Source of the DNA: Sedimentibacter sp. MB31-C6
GTDB lineage: Bacteria; Bacillota; Clostridia; Tissierellales; Sedimentibacteraceae
Assembly (NCBI RefSeq): GCF_035934735.1
Contig: NZ_CP142396.1
Location: 2,480,001-2,544,000 of the forward strand
DNA: 64,000 nt
Direction: 5' to 3'
The notes beneath the pieces were generated by a model that did no database searches, was not told the DNA's origin, and worked only from the letters and a program-made list of their open reading frames with translations. The position numbers were made by a program, and so were the translations under genes. Positions 58,938-64,000 of this stretch are shown one piece after another. Within the stretch, counting starts at the first letter, position 1. Each line of letters begins with the position of its first letter.

Positions 58938-61061
58938 ATGAAAAGACGTGTAAAAAGCAGTACTAACCTTCAAAACAAAAGAAGAATGTTGGTATTTTTG
59001 CTTTGTTTTTTTTTAGTTACAGTTGCATTGATTATAAGGCTAGGATATGTACAACTCATTAAAGGTGAAGAATATAAAAAGGCTGCTATGGAGAATTGGG
59101 CTAGAGATATTACCATAAATGCTAAACGTGGTACAATATATGATGCAAGAGGTAAGAAACTGGCAACTAGCGTAAGTTCAAATTCAGTGACATGTATTCC
59201 TGCAGATGTAAAAAAGGGAGCAAAATCAGCTTTAACTGAATCTACAGCTGAAGTTGATGACGGATTTCTTACATCGATACTAAAGAAAATAAATACGTCG
59301 TTTTTTACTGAAGATACATCAGCAAATCAAATTCCTGTTAATACTAAAACCCCAGAAGAAACAGCTGAAATTTTATCTAACATATTAGAAATGAATTATG
59401 AAGAAATTTTAGAAAAAATTACTTCTAATTCTTCATATGTAGTTTTAAAAAGATGGATAACTGATGAACAGGCGCAGCAAATTAGAGAGTCTGAATTAAG
59501 CGGAATTAATATAATTGATGATAATAAGCGAATATATCCTTATGGTAATTTTGCACCGTATATATTAGGTTTTACTAATTTTGATCAAAAAGGATCTTAT
59601 GGAGTAGAAGCTACATATAATGACTATTTAACCGGAATACCTGGTAGAATGGTTGTTAACACAGATTCTTATGGTAGAGAGTTACCTTTTGGCTATAATC
59701 AGTATTATGAATCTGAGGATGGTTTAGGTGTTGTACTTACAGTTGATGAAGTTATACAACATTATGCTGAATCTGCTGCAGAAAGGGTTAAATCTGATTA
59801 TAATGCAAAAAGAGCAACAATTCTAGTAATGGATCCAAATAATGGAGATATCTTAGCAATGGCAAGTAAGCCAGATTATGATCCTAATATTCCTAAAGAA
59901 CCTATTGATGAAGTAGTGAAACAGGAATGGGAAACTATGTCTGATGAAGAATTACCAGAAGCTTGGTTTGACATGTGGAGAAATCCAGCAGTCAATGATA
60001 TATATGAGCCTGGTTCAACGTTTAAATTAGTAACTACTGCTATAGCATTAGAAGAAAATACAGCATCGTTAGATTCTACATATTTTTGTGATGGGTATGT
60101 TCGTCAAATACCAAATGAAAATATTAAATGTTGGAGATATTATAATCCTCACGGACAACAGACGCTTTCAGAAGCAATTCAAAATTCGTGTAATGATGCC
60201 TTGGCTGAGATAGGATTAGATATTGGAAAAGATTTATTTTATAAATATTTAAAATCATTTGGTTTTGAAGAGCAATCAGGTATAAGATTAAACGGAGAAG
60301 CACTTGGATTAGTAAAAGAGCCTGAATATATGAAAGACGTTGATGTGGTTACTCAAGCTTTTGGTCAAGGTATAGCTATAACACCAATTCAACTTGCAAC
60401 TGCAGTATGTGCCATTGCTAATGGTGGAGAGTTAATGGAGCCGAGAATTGTTAAGCAACTTATTGATGAGGAAGGAAATTTAATAGAAAATTTCGAATCC
60501 AAAGTAAGAAGAAAAGTAATATCTGAAAAAACATCAAAGATGATGCTTCAAATAATGAGAGATACAGCAGAGGCTGGTTCTAAACAAGCATATAGACCTG
60601 GTTATAGAATTGGCGGTAAAACAGGTACTGCTCAAAAAGTAATTGATGGACGTTATGTTGATGGTAAATTTATATCATCGTTTGTTGGAGTTGCACCTGT
60701 AGATGATCCAAAGGCAGTTGTTCTTGTTATGGTTGATGAACCTGATAGAAGTATTGGATATTACGGTAGTGTAGTTGCAGGTCCTGTTGCTGGCGATTTA
60801 CTAGAAAATATAATGAAGTATTATGATGTTGAGCCTGTTTATACGGAGGAAGAACTTGGTAATGTTGAAGCACAAACGGTTGTTGTACCTAATTTATTAG
60901 GACTTACAATTGCGGAGGCATCAAATAAGTTAATAAGTGTTGGTTTGCAAAGCAATGTTACTATTGAAGTAGAAGCTGACAGAATAGTTAAGTCCCAATT
61001 TCCGAAGGCAGGGGAAAAAATTCTGAAAAATTCTGTTGTAACTTTGATTTTAAGTGAGTAA
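58938..61061 (+). CDS. Class B penicillin-binding protein (SpoVD/FtsI type) with PASTA
   Basis: 707 residues. One membrane segment (17-34), dimerisation domain with NAKRGTIYDARG (61-72), and a transpeptidase domain with active Ser360 in EPGSTFKLVT, SCN (417-419) and KTGT (561-564). One PASTA repeat ends the protein (about 645-707, VPNLLGLTIAEASNKLISVG). It crosslinks septal or spore cortex peptidoglycan. The dcw position argues for the division FtsI; the PASTA and length also fit SpoVD, and in some clostridia one protein does both. AAGGAGG precedes the ATG. Confidence 0.93.
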   Translation: MKRRVKSSTNLQNKRRMLVFLLCFFLVTVALIIRLGYVQLIKGEEYKKAAMENWARDITINAKRGTIYDARGKKLATSVSSNSVTCIPADVKKGAKSALTESTAEVDDGFLTSILKKINTSFFTEDTSANQIPVNTKTPEETAEILSNILEMNYEEILEKITSNSSYVVLKRWITDEQAQQIRESELSGINIIDDNKRIYPYGNFAPYILGFTNFDQKGSYGVEATYNDYLTGIPGRMVVNTDSYGRELPFGYNQYYESEDGLGVVLTVDEVIQHYAESAAERVKSDYNAKRATILVMDPNNGDILAMASKPDYDPNIPKEPIDEVVKQEWETMSDEELPEAWFDMWRNPAVNDIYEPGSTFKLVTTAIALEENTASLDSTYFCDGYVRQIPNENIKCWRYYNPHGQQTLSEAIQNSCNDALAEIGLDIGKDLFYKYLKSFGFEEQSGIRLNGEALGLVKEPEYMKDVDVVTQAFGQGIAITPIQLATAVCAIANGGELMEPRIVKQLIDEEGNLIENFESKVRRKVISEKTSKMMLQIMRDTAEAGSKQAYRPGYRIGGKTGTAQKVIDGRYVDGKFISSFVGVAPVDDPKAVVLVMVDEPDRSIGYYGSVVAGPVAGDLLENIMKYYDVEPVYTEEELGNVEAQTVVVPNLLGLTIAEASNKLISVGLQSNVTIEVEADRIVKSQFPKAGEKILKNSVVTLILSE

Positions 61062-61062
61062 G

Positions 61063-61083
61063 GGAACGCTATTAATGCGTTCC
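61063..61083. repeat. Short hairpin directly after the PBP gene
   Basis: GGAACGC-TATTAAT-GCGTTCC, two bases after the stop. It resembles in composition hairpin one of the dispersed element but is too diverged to call a copy. No T-run, so the operon may read through to murE. Confidence 0.5.
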
Positions 61084-61160
61084 ATACTTTTATATTGTAG
61101 TTACAATTTAAATATGATAAAATTGCGATAATAACATAAACTTTAAAGGGGAGCACTACT

Positions 61161-62645
61161 ATGGATATTAAAGTTTTACTTAACCAACTAGATTATATAA
61201 ATTATACAGGAAAAAACGATGTTAATATTAAAGGGATCACATATGATTCGAGAAAAGCAGAGCAAGGCGATGTTTTTGTTGCGATTCATGGCTATACTGC
61301 TAATGGTCATAAATTCATATGTGATGCATTGAAAAATGGTGCATCTTTAGTCATATGCGAATACATACCTGATAATGTTATAGAACAAGGTAACTTTCTT
61401 ATAGTAAAATCGCCTAGAGAATCAATGGCAATAGTTGCAGATGTAATATATAACAGACCATCTGAAAAGGTAAATATAACTGGCGTAACAGGTACAAATG
61501 GTAAAACGAGCACGACATATTTATTAAAAGGGATTTATGATTTTCTTGGAGAAAAATCTGGTATAATCGGTACAATGGGTACTTTAGTTGATGATGAGAA
61601 AATTAAAACAAATAATACAACACCTGAAGCGTCAGATGTACAATTTTATTTGAGTAGAATGGTTGAAAGTTCGGTTACACATTGCTTCATGGAAGTTTCT
61701 TCTCATGCTCTTGAATTGAATAGAATTGATAATGTTTCAATTGATGTTGGGATATTTACTAATCTTACTAGGGATCATCTTGACTTTCACAAAACAATGG
61801 AGAATTATTATCAAGCCAAGAAAAAGTTGTTTTATAAAACTAACATTAATAATATTATTAATGTTGATGATTCATATGGAAATAGACTTTATAAGGAACT
61901 TATTTCTGAAGGTGTAAAAGCAATATCAATTGGCATTGATAATCCTGCAGATATAAAGGCTTCTAATCTTGTAACAACTATGAATGGAACAAGTTTTGAT
62001 TTGAATATTCAAGGTATTGACAAAAAGGCTCATGTAAATACTCCAGGGAAATTTAGTGTACTCAATTCTTTAGGAGCTTTTGGCGCTGCATACGCATTAG
62101 GAGAGAAAATTGATGATATTATAAATGCATTAGATAAAATTAAAGGAGTAACAGGTCGATTTGAAATTTTAGAAAATAAATTAGATTGTATAATAATTTT
62201 AGACTTTGCACATACACCTGATGGGTTACAGAAAGTAATGGACACTATAAATGAATTTGCAGAAGGCAGAAAAATTGTTTTGTTTGGTGCTGGTGGTGAG
62301 AGAGATTTATCAAGGAGAGCTCCGATGGGAGAAATCGCTGGTAAATATTGTGATTTAAGTATATTAACTTCAGATAATCCAAGATTTGAAGATCCATATG
62401 ACATATGTTCAGAAATCGCTAAAGGTGTTGAAAAGTACGATGGAAAATTTAAAATTATAATTGAAAGGGAAGAAGCTATTTATTATGCTATTGACAACTC
62501 GCAGAGCAAAGATGTAATATTGTTAGCGGGTAAATCGACAGAACCTTATCAAGATATGGGAGTAGAGAAAGTTCCCTATGATGAAACAACAATTGCCAAG
62601 AGAGCAATAAAAGACATTGAAAGAAAACGTGGAGTAAGGAATTAA
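61161..62645 (+). CDS. murE: UDP-MurNAc-tripeptide synthetase MurE
   Basis: 494 residues, Mur ligase. The ATP loop GVTGTNGKTSTT lies at about 111-122, the middle domain has MEVSSHALELNR, and the substrate-recognition motif is SDNPRFEDP. The DNPR form is that of meso-diaminopimelate-adding enzymes; lysine adders have a different loop. So the wall is probably mDAP type. AAAGGGGAG precedes the ATG, 100 bases behind the PBP gene. Confidence 0.95.
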   Translation: MDIKVLLNQLDYINYTGKNDVNIKGITYDSRKAEQGDVFVAIHGYTANGHKFICDALKNGASLVICEYIPDNVIEQGNFLIVKSPRESMAIVADVIYNRPSEKVNITGVTGTNGKTSTTYLLKGIYDFLGEKSGIIGTMGTLVDDEKIKTNNTTPEASDVQFYLSRMVESSVTHCFMEVSSHALELNRIDNVSIDVGIFTNLTRDHLDFHKTMENYYQAKKKLFYKTNINNIINVDDSYGNRLYKELISEGVKAISIGIDNPADIKASNLVTTMNGTSFDLNIQGIDKKAHVNTPGKFSVLNSLGAFGAAYALGEKIDDIINALDKIKGVTGRFEILENKLDCIIILDFAHTPDGLQKVMDTINEFAEGRKIVLFGAGGERDLSRRAPMGEIAGKYCDLSILTSDNPRFEDPYDICSEIAKGVEKYDGKFKIIIEREEAIYYAIDNSQSKDVILLAGKSTEPYQDMGVEKVPYDETTIAKRAIKDIERKRGVRN

Positions 62646-62657
62646 GGAGATATAAAA

Positions 62658-63638
62658 ATGCAGGGTAACGAACAGATAATCAGAGTAATAATTGTATCTT
62701 TCCTAATAGCTTTATTTTTAGGGCCAGTTATTATACCAATTTTAAGGCGTTTAAAAGTAGGACAAAGCATCCGAGAGGAAGGGCCTAAGTCACACTATAG
62801 CAAGTCGGGTACACCTACTATGGGAGGTGTCATTATTATCCTTGCGATATTAATATCAATAGGAACAAGTGGCTATTATAAACAAGAAATTTTTGCTGTA
62901 ATGTTTTTTATTATGGGATTTGGTCTAATTGGTTTTATTGATGATTATATAAAAATTGTATTAAAAAGAAACTTAGGATTGAGAGCATATCAGAAAATTT
63001 TAGGTCAAATATTTTTTGCTTTTTTGTTAGCTTATTATAGTAAAAATTATAGTATAAATGGAACAGAACTATTAATACCGTTTACCAATGTAGAAATTGA
63101 TTTAGGACCTTTGTATATACCTTTTATTGTATTTGTAGTTTTAGGTACAGTTAATGCAGTTAATTTAACTGATGGATTAGATGGCTTAAATACGGGTATT
63201 ACTCTAATAGTTATGGCAGCATTTAGTTTAATAGCAAATAGTCTTAGTCTTAGATATGTTGACCCTATATATCATGGCATATCTATAATTAGTGCAGCTG
63301 TGTCTGGAGCATGTCTTGGTTTTCTAAAACACAATGCTCACCCTGCAAAAGTATTTATGGGAGACACAGGTTCTTTAGCATTGGGAGGGGCAGTTTCAGC
63401 AGTTGCAGTATTAACTAATTTAGTTCTTCTAATTCCAATTATAGGAGGCATATATTTTGCCGAAGCATTATCTGTAATAATACAGGTTTTACATTATAAG
63501 AGAACTCATAGAAGAATCTTTAAGATGGCGCCTATTCATCATCACTTTGAAATGAGTGGTTGGAAGGAAACAAAAGTAGTTGGAGCTTTTTGGATTATAA
63601 CAGTAATATTGGCTTTCATAGGAATTTATTCAATATAA
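62658..63638 (+). CDS. mraY: Phospho-MurNAc-pentapeptide transferase MraY
   Basis: 326 residues, about ten membrane segments. GFIDDYIKIVLKRNLGL near residues 92-108, NLTDGLDGLNTG and PAKVFMGDTGSLALGG contain the Mg-binding Asp residues, and the C-terminal APIHHHFEMSGW completes the active site. It makes lipid I from UDP-MurNAc-pentapeptide and undecaprenyl phosphate. AAGGAG lies ahead of the ATG, 12 bases after murE. Confidence 0.97.
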   Translation: MQGNEQIIRVIIVSFLIALFLGPVIIPILRRLKVGQSIREEGPKSHYSKSGTPTMGGVIIILAILISIGTSGYYKQEIFAVMFFIMGFGLIGFIDDYIKIVLKRNLGLRAYQKILGQIFFAFLLAYYSKNYSINGTELLIPFTNVEIDLGPLYIPFIVFVVLGTVNAVNLTDGLDGLNTGITLIVMAAFSLIANSLSLRYVDPIYHGISIISAAVSGACLGFLKHNAHPAKVFMGDTGSLALGGAVSAVAVLTNLVLLIPIIGGIYFAEALSVIIQVLHYKRTHRRIFKMAPIHHHFEMSGWKETKVVGAFWIITVILAFIGIYSI

Positions 63639-63686
63639 AAACATAAAATAAAAATAAGGTAGCTTTTTAGAAATGAGGTTAATGTG

Positions 63687-64000
63687 ATGTTTAATAATAA
63701 AAAAATCCTCGTAATAGGACTTGGTGTTTCAGGAATATCTTGCGTAAAGGGATTAAGTACTCTTGGGGCAGAAATTTATGTATATGATGAATCACCAAAG
63801 GAAAAGAATATAAACAAGTTAAAGGAACTAGAGAAAATCAAAGCAACATATTATTTTGGTAGCCATCGTGATAATATTAATTTTGATTTAATTGATTTGG
63901 CTATAAAAAGCCCTGGTATTAAATATGAAACATCTATTATTAAAAAACTTTTACATATGAATATAAAAGTAATAAGTGATTTAGAAGCTGCATATTTAAT
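63687..64000 (+). CDS. murD: UDP-MurNAc-L-alanine:D-glutamate ligase MurD (5' part)
   Basis: The reading frame starts at ATG 63687, with GAGG eight bases ahead, and stays open to the window end (about 104 codons seen). The N-terminus NKKILVIGLGVSGISCVKGL is the Rossmann-like UDP-binding domain of MurD, and IKSPGIKYET and ISDLEAAY follow as in the family. The ATP and catalytic domains lie beyond the window. The gap to mraY is 48 bases. Next gene in the normal dcw order. Confidence 0.92.
   Translation, partial: MFNNKKILVIGLGVSGISCVKGLSTLGAEIYVYDESPKEKNINKLKELEKIKATYYFGSHRDNINFDLIDLAIKSPGIKYETSIIKKLLHMNIKVISDLEAAYL

Noticed and set aside
1-64000. tRNA, rRNA genes, CRISPR arrays, insertion sequences and replication origin
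   Set aside because: None was recognised on reading both strands; no transposase or integrase motif, no TTCRANNC-type tRNA arm in context, and no DnaA-box cluster were noticed. Without a search tool, short or degenerate examples could be missed.

Overview
The window is AT-rich and gene-dense, with AGGAGG-type ribosome binding sites, rho-independent terminators, a T-box, an L20 leader and sporulation genes (yabP, yabQ, spoIIE, a SpoVD/FtsI-type PBP). This points to an anaerobic, endospore-forming member of the Clostridia. MurE carries the DNPR motif of meso-diaminopimelate enzymes. The gene mix (TRAP and GntP carriers, methionine gamma-lyase, split methylmalonyl-CoA mutase) recalls amino-acid and organic-acid fermenters of the Tissierellales/Sedimentibacter kind, but that genus-level guess is inference. 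Family names come from recognised motifs and gene order; no search was run.

Layout. 1-1.1 kb: a permease split over two genes. 1.4-4.6 kb: a 3-hydroxyacid cassette (SDR dehydrogenase, GntP-type permease, 3-hydroxyacyl-CoA dehydrogenase), bounded on both sides by direct copies of the 3' end and terminator of a cold-shock gene whose intact copy lies at 4.7-4.9 kb. 5-14.6 kb: ECF S components, a MarR regulator with a clear operator, a DUF6544-like protein, a YfcC-type carrier with an M20 amidohydrolase, a repeat-rich Cys/Arg/Glu protein, BrnQ and a CBS-pair protein. 14.7-21.4 kb: a FadR-type GntR regulator followed by a LarA-like protein, both subunits of aconitase X and a complete TRAP transporter. 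The regulator promoter and the LarA promoter share a nearly identical 20-bp site directly at and after the -10. 21.5-28.8 kb: paired ChrA proteins, a Wzz-like protein, a candidate glycosyltransferase, a secreted glucosaminidase and methionine gamma-lyase.

29-30.3 kb: a sigma-70 family factor overlapping a 46-residue YvrJ-family gene, with a ComK-like gene divergent to it. 30.5-37.5 kb: yabP-yabQ-divIC-spoIIE-tilS-hpt-ftsH, a conserved Firmicutes order, with an unusually short SpoIIE. 38.3-41.8 kb: methylmalonyl-CoA mutase (two subunits), MeaB and epimerase. 42-47.6 kb: MazG-like, PrcB-like, FtsE-FtsX-EnvC-like hydrolase, and a second, short FtsH. 47.7-56 kb: infC-rpmI-rplT behind an L20 leader, with IF3 starting at an AUU codon; potassium uptake KtrB/KtrA; a SpoU methyltransferase; and pheST behind a T-box. 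56-64 kb: lgt on the minus strand, then the dcw cluster mraZ-rsmH-ftsL-PBP-murE-mraY-murD, cut by the window end.

Most of the window is core genome. The parts that best repay attention are the AcnX/LarA/TRAP operon with its shared operator, the csp-repeat-bounded cassette, the tandem-repeat Cys protein, the sigma/YvrJ/ComK-like locus, and several intergenic hairpin repeats (three copies of a two-hairpin element, one 22-bp perfect palindrome and one multi-hairpin GC-rich element).
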